From Arthrobacter sp. OV608 (GTDB lineage Bacteria; Actinomycetota; Actinomycetes; Actinomycetales; Micrococcaceae): a stretch of DNA of 64,000 nucleotides. Below the pieces are notes generated by a model. The model was not told where the DNA came from, searched no databases, and saw nothing but the letters and a program-made list of their open reading frames with translations. The position numbers were made by a program, and so were the translations under genes. The first letter of the stretch is position 1. Each line of letters opens with the position of its first letter. Positions 34,682 to 42,766 of this stretch are shown in pieces. The stretch lies in the NCBI GenBank assembly GCA_900110595.1, contig FOEZ01000006.1, positions 124,001 through 188,000 of the forward strand, in the 5' to 3' direction.

Positions 34682-34732
34682 GGGAGAATCCTAGGGCACG
34701 TACTTGAAGCCTCCTGAAGCGGGACCCTTCCG

Positions 34733-35740
34733 TCAGCAGGCCACTTTACTCACGCGGCCCCCGACAAGGGCCGCCTCGGCCAGTGCAAGGTGCCGCCGGG
34801 TCATGTCTGTGGGGTCGTCCTGCAGCCACTCGTGGCCGCCCCACTCACTGGTGAGGGTGCCACTGAAGCTGTTGGGGCCCAGGAGGGCGCCCAGGTCCCG
34901 CAGCGGCTGCGAAACCCGCCCGCCGTCGTCGTGCAGGTCCCAGAACTTCAGGTGGAAAGCGCCCACCAGGGGGAGGATGCCCCGCAGGTCTGCCGCGTCA
35001 CTGCGGCCGAAACGGATGAGCAGGTTCATAAAGAGGGTGTGGATCCTCGGGGGCACGTTTCCTGAGCGGAGGAGGCCGGTGACTGCGTCGATGGTGGCCG
35101 GATCCCGCCAGTCATTCTCCAGCCGCCCCACGAAGTCCTCAGGCAAGCCGCCCCGGCGCAGCTCCTCGAGGTAGGTGACGGGAAGGGCGGGCATCAGCAT
35201 GCTGATGTCCACGAGGACCCGCACGTGGTCATCTCCGAGGGCATCTATCGCTTCGAGGGCAGGCTCGACGGCGGCGCTGCCCGGGGCCTGCTGCCCCTGG
35301 ATCTCCTCATACACCACCAGATCGAGCTCATGGAGCAACGGCTGGACCAGCGTGAGCAGGTCGGTGCCGGCCTGGCCGATCGGGAGCCGGATTCCGCTGG
35401 CTCCCGATCGGTGCGCGGCACGGATCTGGGGGACCAGGAAATCCAGGCGTTCCTGCAGGGGGCGGCGTTCCGTCGGCGTGAAGTCGTCCAGACTGGCGCC
35501 GAGGATGCTGATGGCTCCGCCCTTCGCCGCCAGGGCATCCCGCAGCCCGTCCACTTCGGCGTCGCTGGGAGCGGGAAAGGAGCGCCATACCAGTCCGGGC
35601 TCGAGTTCGATCTTTTGCACCACAGAATCTGCGATGCCGGTGACGACGTCCTGGGCGGTCCGTCGCGCGGCGATGATGTCAGGGGTCCAGTTGAAGGAGC
35701 TGGCGCACAGCGTCCAGCTGCTCGGAATTTCGGGAGCCAT
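34733..35740 (-). CDS. C-glycoside deglycosidase alpha-like TIM barrel (third two-chain system)
   Basis: A 335-residue TIM barrel, shorter and more divergent than the other alphas. Metal ligands are visible in VVYEEIQGQ (Glu), VLVDISMLM (Asp), AFHLKFWDL (His) and LTSEWGGHEW (Glu). Its beta-like partner is encoded divergently at 35801, 60 bases away across a palindromic element. That head-to-head layout can give balanced expression of two subunits. The family assignment rests on the shared KF/SEW signatures and this pairing. Confidence 0.72.
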   Translation of the reverse strand: MAPEIPSSWTLCASSFNWTPDIIAARRTAQDVVTGIADSVVQKIELEPGLVWRSFPAPSDAEVDGLRDALAAKGGAISILGASLDDFTPTERRPLQERLDFLVPQIRAAHRSGASGIRLPIGQAGTDLLTLVQPLLHELDLVVYEEIQGQQAPGSAAVEPALEAIDALGDDHVRVLVDISMLMPALPVTYLEELRRGGLPEDFVGRLENDWRDPATIDAVTGLLRSGNVPPRIHTLFMNLLIRFGRSDAADLRGILPLVGAFHLKFWDLHDDGGRVSQPLRDLGALLGPNSFSGTLTSEWGGHEWLQDDPTDMTRRHLALAEAALVGGRVSKVAC

Positions 35741-35769
35741 AGGGCGTCTTCCCCCTTTATGCTTGTTAA

Positions 35770-35785
35770 TGACAAACTTATGTCA
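35770..35785. promoter_or_regulatory. Palindromic candidate operator, site 4
   Basis: TGACAAACTTATGTCA (TGACA-N6-TGTCA) lies midway between the divergent alpha and beta genes and contains ACTTATGTC at 35776-35784. It is the most symmetrical member of the recurrent element, so it may reveal the full operator of the island regulator. Confidence 0.6.
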
Positions 35786-35800
35786 CTTTTAGGATAAAGG

Positions 35801-36226
35801 ATGGAAGCCATGTTGGGAACCGCCGTGCGCGACGATGCGCTGACCGCCACTGCCGAAGGTTTTGAACTCCGCATCGGCCTGCCGTGGATCCGCTCCATGC
35901 CGCTCTCGAGCATCGCCGGCCTGGCGGTGGAGGTGGACGGCGTTCCCTTGGTACAAGGGGAGTTGGAGGTGATGCTCGGCTCTCGTCGAGTGTCCCCGGA
36001 AGCCCTGCAGGAAGAACGGGGCTGGTGGTTTGTGCAGGACCGGCTTGTCCTAGCGGCCGGGCGCCGGCTTTCGAACGGGACGCACGCCGTCGCCGTCGAC
36101 TTCCAGCTGATGGTGCCGTACCTGCAGGCGCGGCCCGGCTCGCCCCTGGTCCTGCCGTTCCATCTGGCGGCCCGGCTGGAACTGGACGGAAAGCCGGTAC
36201 CCAGTGTCTCCCGCGACGTCGCCTGA
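35801..36226 (+). CDS. C-glycoside deglycosidase beta-like protein (third two-chain system)
   Basis: A 141-residue DUF6379-like protein: GLPWIRSMPLSSIAGLAVEVDG, WWFVQDR and FQLMVPYLQ. Two ATGs are possible (35801 and 35810); AGGA suits the first and AAAGG the second. It is divergent from the alpha gene at 35740 and convergent with the ROK gene, 23 bases away. It is likely the partner of that alpha. Confidence 0.77.
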   Translation: MEAMLGTAVRDDALTATAEGFELRIGLPWIRSMPLSSIAGLAVEVDGVPLVQGELEVMLGSRRVSPEALQEERGWWFVQDRLVLAAGRRLSNGTHAVAVDFQLMVPYLQARPGSPLVLPFHLAARLELDGKPVPSVSRDVA

Positions 36227-36249
36227 GCGGGCGACGTCCGGAGCTGGTC

Positions 36250-37512
36250 CTAGGCGGGAACTGCGACCCGCTCCGGTGAGGGGCGGCCGTCGGCAAACCA
36301 CCGCGGGAAGGTGACATCGAACAGCTGCTCGCGCGCCAGTTCGGCGCCGCCGCGGAGGGGTTCGCGCTCGTCGGCTACGGAGAGGGTGATGGTCAGATCG
36401 CGGGTGGCAAGGGGCAGTGACAATTCGTAGACCCGCTGCCGCACTTCCGCCAAGAAGACCTCGCCGGCCGATCCCATGGCGCCACCGATGACGATGACGC
36501 TGGGATTGAACATGTTGACGAGGGCAGAAATGGTCTCGCCCGCCACGCGCGCCGACTTTTGAATCAAGGTGATGGCCAGGGGGTCGCCGGACCGGACGGC
36601 CAGGGTGATCTCCTCGAGGGTTAGTGCCCTCTTTTTGACTACCGCAGCCATGGAGCTGTTGGCCCCCTCCTTGATGGCCTGTTCCGCATCCCGGACCAGG
36701 GCCCAGCCGCTGGCTACGGCTTCCAGGCAGCCGATCTTCCCGCAGCGGCACTGGGCCGTGGAATCCAGGACCCGGACGTGGCCGATGTCACCGGCGGCGC
36801 CATTGGCACCGCGGTGGATCCTGCCCTGGGACAGCAGGCCTGCGCCGATTCCGGAGCCGATCTTGCAGTAGATAAGGTCCGCCAGGGAATCACGGCGGCG
36901 GGCACGCTCACCGAGGGCCAGCAGGTTGACGTCGTTATCCACCCAGACCGGCGCGTTGAAGCGGTCCTCGAACGGGGTCCGGACGTCGAAGCCGTTCCAC
37001 CCGGGCATGATGGGGGGAGACACGGGCTGGCCGGAAGCAAAGTCGACCGGGCCGGGAAGGCCCACCACCACAGCCCAGACCGGCACTTTGGAGTTCTTTT
37101 CCAGCACCTCGTCCACGAGGGCCATGACTGCCTCAATGGTCTTTTCAGGGCCGCGGGATATATCCCAGCTGCGGTGCGTGTGCTCCAGGACGTCGCCGTC
37201 GAGCGCGGTCAAACCCACCCTGATGTGGGCCGCGCCGAGGGCACAGATGATGATCCGCCCCTGCTCGGAGCGAAAGCGCAGGGTCCGGGGCGCACGGCCG
37301 CCGGAGGATGCGCCGAAATCTCCCTCGCCGAGGAAGCCGAACTGGATGGCCTGGTCCACGCGCTGGCTGACAACGCCCCTGCCCAGGCCGGTAACCTTGC
37401 CGATTTCGGGGCGGGTGGTTGCTTCGCCCGTCCGCACCAGATTGACGATCCTCAGCAGGCTCGTCACTTCATCGGTCTGGGCTCCGAAACGGAGGGTGGA
37501 CTCTGTCGTCAT
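36250..37512 (-). CDS. ROK-family transcriptional repressor (NagC/XylR type)
   Basis: A 420-residue protein from ATG 37512. An N-terminal winged helix (about 18-75, with TRPEIGKVTGLGRGVVSQRV) precedes a ROK kinase-like domain. The latter has VVVGLPGPVD, CKIGSGIGAGLL, GDIGHVRV and the zinc motif CRCGKIGCLE. It lacks a clear DIGGT phosphate loop, so it is a regulator and not a kinase. Sugars or sugar phosphates usually relieve repression. It lies in the middle of the island and is a prime candidate reader of the ACTTATGTC element; one weak copy is in its own promoter region. Confidence 0.87.
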   Translation of the reverse strand: MTTESTLRFGAQTDEVTSLLRIVNLVRTGEATTRPEIGKVTGLGRGVVSQRVDQAIQFGFLGEGDFGASSGGRAPRTLRFRSEQGRIIICALGAAHIRVGLTALDGDVLEHTHRSWDISRGPEKTIEAVMALVDEVLEKNSKVPVWAVVVGLPGPVDFASGQPVSPPIMPGWNGFDVRTPFEDRFNAPVWVDNDVNLLALGERARRRDSLADLIYCKIGSGIGAGLLSQGRIHRGANGAAGDIGHVRVLDSTAQCRCGKIGCLEAVASGWALVRDAEQAIKEGANSSMAAVVKKRALTLEEITLAVRSGDPLAITLIQKSARVAGETISALVNMFNPSVIVIGGAMGSAGEVFLAEVRQRVYELSLPLATRDLTITLSVADEREPLRGGAELAREQLFDVTFPRWFADGRPSPERVAVPA

Positions 37513-37582
37513 AGTTTCCAATTCTCACACATCAGGACCCACTAAGGCGCGGTTTGCCGTGACTATAGCCAGATGTTCCCGC

Positions 37583-37590
37583 ACTTATGA
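37583..37590 (+). promoter_or_regulatory. Candidate island operator, site 5 (weak)
   Basis: ACTTATGA lies in the 107-base divergent region between the ROK repressor and the Gfo/Idh gene. The match covers the core but not the final TC. Confidence 0.35.
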
Positions 37591-37619
37591 ATAATAGTGA
37601 CAGAAGAAGGAGGGCGACG

Positions 37620-38660
37620 ATGCCTTTGAACGTGGGGATTATTGGCTCCGGGCCCGGTGCCGCGGCGCTTCACCTGCCGGTGCTGGGGCGGCTTGACGAC
37701 CTGTTTAATGTGGTGCACGTTGCCGATGCCGGAAGCGGGCGCGCCCGGGTCCTGGCTGAACGGCATGGTGCACGCTGGTCGGAGGGGGAGGCGGACCTGC
37801 TGGCAGACCCGGCCGTGGACCTGGTAGCCATCTGCAGCCCGCCCGGTGAGCACTCCCGCCAGATCCTGGCGGCACTCGCCGCGGGCAAGCGCGCCATCTT
37901 CTGCGAGAAACCGCTGGCCACCAGCAGGGAGGAGGCTGAACGTGTTGTCTCGGCGTGCAGGGAGGCAGGCGCCACCCTGCTGGTGGGGACGAACCATCTG
38001 TTCGACGCCGCATGGGGGCGCGCCAAGCACCATCTGGTGGCCCTGGAGGGCAGGGTGCAGGCCATCTCGGTAACGCTCGCGCTTCCGCCGAATGACAGGT
38101 ACCACCGGCTGGTGGGCGAGGGCGGTCCCTTCCAAGGAGCCGGGCGGGGACGCCCGGACCTTGGCAACCCTGCCGTGGCGGCAGGAGTTCTCCGGCAGCT
38201 GCTGACCGGCCTAGCAATTCATGATCTTCCTGCGGTGAGGGACATTGCGCCGGGCATCGATGAAGTGGTCTACGCGCGGCTCGCTTCGCCGATCGGCTAC
38301 CTGCTGGGGTACCGGGCCGGTGAAGTCCTGGTCCAGTTGGCGCTCACCATGCTTCCGGAGGGGCAGGATGCCCTGTGGCGGATGAGTATCGCCACGTCCC
38401 ATGACCGCATCGAGGTCAATTTCCCGCCCGCCTTTGTCCACTCCGGAAGCGCTGCCACCAGGGTGCGGAGCGTTGACGGATTGTGGACGGAGTATCCGCG
38501 GGATGATGAGGACGGCTATGTGGCCGAGTGGCGCCTGCTGGCGTCGCTCCTTGAGGGAGATGCCCCTGTGGAGTACGACGAACTGTTGGCTGACGCCCTG
38601 TACGCCATCGATCTGGCCGACGCCGCTGCGGCCAAAGTTCTTGAAGGGGTGCCGCAATGA
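37620..38660 (+). CDS. Gfo/Idh/MocA-family oxidoreductase
   Basis: A 346-residue protein from ATG 37620 with AAGGAGGG upstream. It has NVGIIGSGPGAAALHLPVL (Rossmann, about 3-21), FCEKPLATSREEAERV and LLTGLAIHDLPAV in the substrate domain. The sequence is more divergent than the 31128 protein, and the GDxGxHxxD-type catalytic motif is reduced to AIHD, so the usual activity is uncertain. It overlaps a gene of unknown function by four bases. A sugar dehydrogenase or reductase for the keto-sugar product is the working guess. Confidence 0.78.
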   Translation: MPLNVGIIGSGPGAAALHLPVLGRLDDLFNVVHVADAGSGRARVLAERHGARWSEGEADLLADPAVDLVAICSPPGEHSRQILAALAAGKRAIFCEKPLATSREEAERVVSACREAGATLLVGTNHLFDAAWGRAKHHLVALEGRVQAISVTLALPPNDRYHRLVGEGGPFQGAGRGRPDLGNPAVAAGVLRQLLTGLAIHDLPAVRDIAPGIDEVVYARLASPIGYLLGYRAGEVLVQLALTMLPEGQDALWRMSIATSHDRIEVNFPPAFVHSGSAATRVRSVDGLWTEYPRDDEDGYVAEWRLLASLLEGDAPVEYDELLADALYAIDLADAAAAKVLEGVPQ

Positions 38661-39451
38661 GTGAAGGCCTGGCGTTCAGCGTTTTCACCGAACTGCCTGC
38701 CTATACGGCGGCCGTCGCCGAGCTTCCCGTGAGTGCCGCCCTGGCGGAAAACGCGCATGGTGCGGTGGCGGTGGTGCCAGGAGCCGGCGACTGGTGGCAG
38801 GGGATGCTGGCCGCCCGCGCCGGGGGAGCGGCGGCCGTGGTGCTGGCCGATCCTGCCGTCCTTCCCCTGGGAGCCATTGACCTGAAGCAGTGGCCCGGGG
38901 ACGTTCCGGTGATCGTTGAACGACCTCGCATCCGCCCGGATCTTGTAGCCGCCGCGGTTGCGGCACGGCGCGGCACCCCCGCCCGGATCATCACCGTTGA
39001 GTGTGCTGCCCCCGCTGCAGGCCTCGGTGCGCTCATCTGCGACGGCTTCGGCTGGATGCGGTCCCTTGCTGGCGGAGCGGTGGCATTTCAGTCAAGCATT
39101 GCCACAGTGCACAGCAGGATCGCACTCCTGCACGCAGGCGACTCCCAAGGCGGGACTGTTCCTGCCACCCTTTCGGCAACCGCCATCGGTGGTCCTCATG
39201 CCGGAGGCCTGCTCCAGGTGCTTGCCCTCGGCGAGGTGCGGACGGAGGTCACCGTGGACCAGCCCGCCGGGCTCGCCCGGGTGGAAACCGTCACTGAAGA
39301 AGGGTCTTTACGGGCTCCGGAACGCTACGAATCGTCAGCACGCCTGGCGCTCCGCCGGGCCTTCGACGCCTGCTTGGCGGACGGCCCGGCAACGGACCTG
39401 GCGGAGCTGCTCCACGACATGGAGCTGACCCGGGCACTGCTCGATGCGTAG
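38657..39451 (+). CDS. Hypothetical protein coupled to the Gfo/Idh gene
   Basis: I do not recognise this 264-residue protein. It has alternating Ala/Val-rich strands and helices, for example GAVAVVPGAGDWWQGMLAARAGGAAAVVLADP, which look like an alpha/beta fold. The second half has a GDSQGGTVPATLSATAIGGPHAGGLLQVL stretch resembling the substrate domain of a dehydrogenase. There is no signal peptide or membrane segment. The ATGA overlap with the upstream oxidoreductase suggests the two form a complex, perhaps a split or pseudo-oxidoreductase subunit. Confidence 0.6.
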   Translation: MSEGLAFSVFTELPAYTAAVAELPVSAALAENAHGAVAVVPGAGDWWQGMLAARAGGAAAVVLADPAVLPLGAIDLKQWPGDVPVIVERPRIRPDLVAAAVAARRGTPARIITVECAAPAAGLGALICDGFGWMRSLAGGAVAFQSSIATVHSRIALLHAGDSQGGTVPATLSATAIGGPHAGGLLQVLALGEVRTEVTVDQPAGLARVETVTEEGSLRAPERYESSARLALRRAFDACLADGPATDLAELLHDMELTRALLDA

Positions 39452-39482
39452 GCAGAGCGTCCCGTCATGTCTGATACATACA

Positions 39483-39493
39483 TTCTTATGTTG
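39483..39493 (+). promoter_or_regulatory. Candidate island operator, site 6 (weak)
   Basis: TTCTTATGTTG lies 129 bases upstream of the MFS/GMC oxidase unit, within a 170-base AT-richer gap. CTTATGT matches the island core. Confidence 0.3.
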
Positions 39494-39621
39494 TTTTCTG
39501 ACTAAAGTGCAGTATCATGGATAACGGCGCCGGGGTTCCTTCCGGACCCGTTCTCCGGTGTGATGGTGCGCCGGGGGCACACCACGTCGCGTCGACGGCC
39601 CGATCGTTCGGGTAGATCACT

Positions 39622-41115
39622 ATGCCACTTTCGCCTTTGAGGCTCCGCCTCCTTGTTGTTGCCCTGCTCTCGGTCTCCTTCCTCGGGGCCCTGGACCATA
39701 CCGTCGTGTCCACTTCGCTGGCCACCATCGCCGGTGAACTGGGTGCATTGACGCTCATGAGCTGGGTTGTGGTGGGCTACACCCTCGCCAGCACCGTGCT
39801 GCTGCCAGTACTCGGCAAACTCGGTGACGTGCTGGGAGCCCGCCGCATCTTTCTCTGCTCGCTGGTGATGTTCCTGGCCGCCTCACTGGCCTGCGGCTTC
39901 GCCACGGACATGGCCTGGCTCATTGCTGCCCGCGTGCTGCAGGGCATGAGCTCCGCGGGCCTGCAGCTGATGTCCCAGACCATCATTGCCCGCGTCACCA
40001 CCCAGCGGGAACGGCCCCGCTACATGGCCATCATCGGCGCTGCCTTCCCGATCGCCATCCTGGTCGGCCCCGTCCTTGGGGGTGCCATCACCGACTTTTG
40101 GGGCTGGCAGTGGGTCTTCTGGATCAACATTCCGGTGGGGGCTGCGGCGCTGGGCCTGGCGCTCATCGCCGTACCCCATCTGGAGCCCGGCCCCATGCCC
40201 CGCCACTTCGACGTTGCCGGGGCGGCGGTCTTCACCACCGCCCTGGTGGCACTGGTGCTCGCCGTTACCTGGGCCGCCGAACGCAGCGCAGGCTTCGCTA
40301 TGGCCGCCGCGCTCGCGGTAAGCATCGCCGGCTTTGCCGCCTTCTTTTTCATCGAGCGGCGCGCACCCGAACCCATAGTGCCGATCCACTTCTTCGCCAA
40401 CCGGACCATCGCTGCAGGCACGGCACTCTCGGCGATTATCGGCGTCGGCCTCTTCTCCATTACCGCCTACCTGCCCACGTACTTCCAGATGGCCTACCAG
40501 ACCACCGCCACCGTCTCTGGGCTGGTTCCCATCACCACGGTGTTCGGCATGCTCATCAGCAACCTGCTGACCGGATGGCTGGCCAGCCGGACGGGGCAGT
40601 ACCGGATCTTCCCGATCGTGGGAACCATGATGGGGGCGGCCGGGCTTCTGGTGATGGCCATGCTGCCCGCGGGCCTTCCGCTGTGGGTTCCCATGATGGT
40701 GATGGCCGTGGTGGGGATGGGCACCGGAGCGTTTATGAGCCTGATTGTGGCGGTTGTCCAGGGCGCCGCCCCGGCCAGCCAGACCGGCACCATTACGGCC
40801 ACCATCAATCTGGTCCGGCAGGTGGGGTCCACCGTGGCGACGGCGGTCATCGGCGGAGTGATTGGCTTCGGCGTCGCCGCGCTCCTGCCGGCAGGACTTG
40901 ATGCTTCCACCCTGACGCCGCAGCTGGTGCACGCAGCCGCGCCTGCCATCCAGGCCAGCGTGGCACAGATCTACAGCTCAGTCTTCACTCCGATCTTCAT
41001 TGCCTTGGCGGCCACCTACGCGGTGGGGATTGTCGCGGCGGTCCTGCTTCCGCACGGCCGCCTCTCCGACGACCCCGTTCCCGCTTCCACCACTTCCGAA
41101 TCCCTCTCGGCCTGA
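39622..41115 (+). CDS. MFS transporter, DHA2 (EmrB/QacA) 14-segment type
   Basis: A 497-residue protein with about 14 hydrophobic segments. The motif LDHTVVSTSLATIAGEL in segment 1 and GKLGDVLGARR in the first loop are typical of drug:H+ antiporters. It may export toxic aglycones or import glycosides; the family mostly exports. The ribosome site is weak. It lies 16 bases before the second GMC oxidase gene, so the two are probably co-transcribed, linking transport to glycoside oxidation. Confidence 0.85.
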   Translation: MPLSPLRLRLLVVALLSVSFLGALDHTVVSTSLATIAGELGALTLMSWVVVGYTLASTVLLPVLGKLGDVLGARRIFLCSLVMFLAASLACGFATDMAWLIAARVLQGMSSAGLQLMSQTIIARVTTQRERPRYMAIIGAAFPIAILVGPVLGGAITDFWGWQWVFWINIPVGAAALGLALIAVPHLEPGPMPRHFDVAGAAVFTTALVALVLAVTWAAERSAGFAMAAALAVSIAGFAAFFFIERRAPEPIVPIHFFANRTIAAGTALSAIIGVGLFSITAYLPTYFQMAYQTTATVSGLVPITTVFGMLISNLLTGWLASRTGQYRIFPIVGTMMGAAGLLVMAMLPAGLPLWVPMMVMAVVGMGTGAFMSLIVAVVQGAAPASQTGTITATINLVRQVGSTVATAVIGGVIGFGVAALLPAGLDASTLTPQLVHAAAPAIQASVAQIYSSVFTPIFIALAATYAVGIVAAVLLPHGRLSDDPVPASTTSESLSA

Positions 41116-41131
41116 TTTCAAAGGAGACATC

Positions 41132-42700
41132 ATGTCCAACCCCACCATTGCCATCGTCGGCAGCGGACCCATCGGTTCCACTTACGCACGGGTGCTCCTG
41201 GAGCAGGTCCCGAACGCGCACGTGGTGATGTTCGAAGCCGGACCGCAGCTCACCGGTGTCCCCGGCGAGAGCGTCCGCAACATCCCCGATCCTGCCGAGA
41301 AGGCGCGGGCCCGGGAAATGTCCCAGGGGCCGCAGGCCGGCGCCTACCGGGAATCGCTGGGCATTCCGGCAGGCACCGTCACCGAGGGCATGTTTACCGC
41401 CCGCCAAGGCACCCACCTCCTCGACTTCGGCGGTGCGGGCTCCGCCCACGCCCCCTCCTTCCCGGCCGCCGCTGCGGCCACCAACGTGGGCGGCCAGGGC
41501 ACCCACTGGACCTGCGCGACGCCGTCGCCCGCCTTCAGCGAAAAGCTCCCCTTCATTGCCAACGACGAGTGGGACGGCCTGATTGAGGACGCCAAGCAGT
41601 TGCTGCACGTCCACAGTGCCGCGTTCGCGGACTCCAAGGTCGGTGAAGCCATCAGGTCCCTCCTCGACGAGGAGTTCGGTGCGGAACTGCCGGACGGCTA
41701 CGGGGTGGGCACCCTTCCCGTGGCCGGGGACCCGCAGCCGGACGGGTCCGTGCGCTGGGCGGGTGCCGACGTCGTCCTCGGACCGCTGATCGACAAGGAC
41801 ACCCCGCTCTCGAAGCAGTTCGAACTCCGAGACCTCACCCTGGTCCGCCGGGTGGAGCTGGACGGACAGCGCGTCACCGGCGTCACCGTGCAGGACCTTC
41901 GCACGGGGGAGACTTCCTTTGTGGCAGCCGACATCGTGGTGGTGGCCGCCGACGCCTTCCGTTCGCCGCAGCTTTTGTGGGCCTCGGGCGTCCGGCCGCA
42001 GGCGCTGGGCCACTACCTCACTGAGCACCCCGTGGTCATCTCCACGGTGGCGCTCGACGCCGAAAAGATGGGCCGCTTCGCCACGGACGAGGACCTCAAG
42101 GCTGAGCTGGCCCGGCGTGCGCTGAATTCCGCCGACCCGGTGGCAGCCGTGAACCGCATCCCGTTCTCCGAGCCCGAACACCCCTTCTCGGTCCAGGTGA
42201 TGTACACCGAAACCACGCCGTTCCCCATGGAGCCGGGCACCCCGTACTCCGAGAACCGCTGGGGCTACGTCAACATGGGCTACGGCCTGCGCAAGCACCC
42301 GCGCTTCGAGGACGCCGTCACCTTTGACGACAACGAGCCGGACTACCGCGGCTTCCCGAACATGACCATCGACTACGCGCTCACCGAGCGGGAGGAAACG
42401 GAGATCGCCCAGGCCACGGAACGGCTGCGCCGCGCCGGCAAGGCCCTTGGCGTCTTTGTTGCCGAGCCCCGGCTGATGCCCAACGGCTCCAGCCTGCACT
42501 ACCAGGGCACCATGCGGATGGGCGCCACCGACGACGGCACCTCGGTGGCGGATCCGTGGTCCAAGGTGTGGGGTTACGAGAACCTGGTGGTGGGCGGCAA
42601 CGCCCTGATTCCGACGGCGACGGCGATGAACCCCACCCTGATGAGCGTCGCCATCGCCGTGCGCGGCGCCCGGAAGGTGGCCGAGGAACTGGGTTCCTGA
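41132..42700 (+). CDS. GMC-type FAD oxidoreductase, C-glycoside 3-oxidase (CarA)-like (copy 2)
   Basis: A 522-residue flavoenzyme from ATG 41132 with AAAGGAG upstream. The FAD motif is IAIVGSGPIGSTYARVL (about 6-22), ATNVGGQGTHWTC contacts the flavin, and the catalytic His and Asn lie in SSLHYQGTMRMG and AMNPTLMSVA. It shares the same overall pattern with copy 1, which starts the deglycosidase cluster. Oxidation of the glycoside C3 hydroxyl by FAD/O2 is expected. Two divergent copies would allow two glycoside classes. A LysR gene follows. Confidence 0.8.
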   Translation: MSNPTIAIVGSGPIGSTYARVLLEQVPNAHVVMFEAGPQLTGVPGESVRNIPDPAEKARAREMSQGPQAGAYRESLGIPAGTVTEGMFTARQGTHLLDFGGAGSAHAPSFPAAAAATNVGGQGTHWTCATPSPAFSEKLPFIANDEWDGLIEDAKQLLHVHSAAFADSKVGEAIRSLLDEEFGAELPDGYGVGTLPVAGDPQPDGSVRWAGADVVLGPLIDKDTPLSKQFELRDLTLVRRVELDGQRVTGVTVQDLRTGETSFVAADIVVVAADAFRSPQLLWASGVRPQALGHYLTEHPVVISTVALDAEKMGRFATDEDLKAELARRALNSADPVAAVNRIPFSEPEHPFSVQVMYTETTPFPMEPGTPYSENRWGYVNMGYGLRKHPRFEDAVTFDDNEPDYRGFPNMTIDYALTEREETEIAQATERLRRAGKALGVFVAEPRLMPNGSSLHYQGTMRMGATDDGTSVADPWSKVWGYENLVVGGNALIPTATAMNPTLMSVAIAVRGARKVAEELGS

Positions 42701-42766
42701 CCCATGCGCATGGTAGAAAGGCGGCCGCTAAAAGGGCGGAACGGCGGGCACGGATAACCTGTGGGT

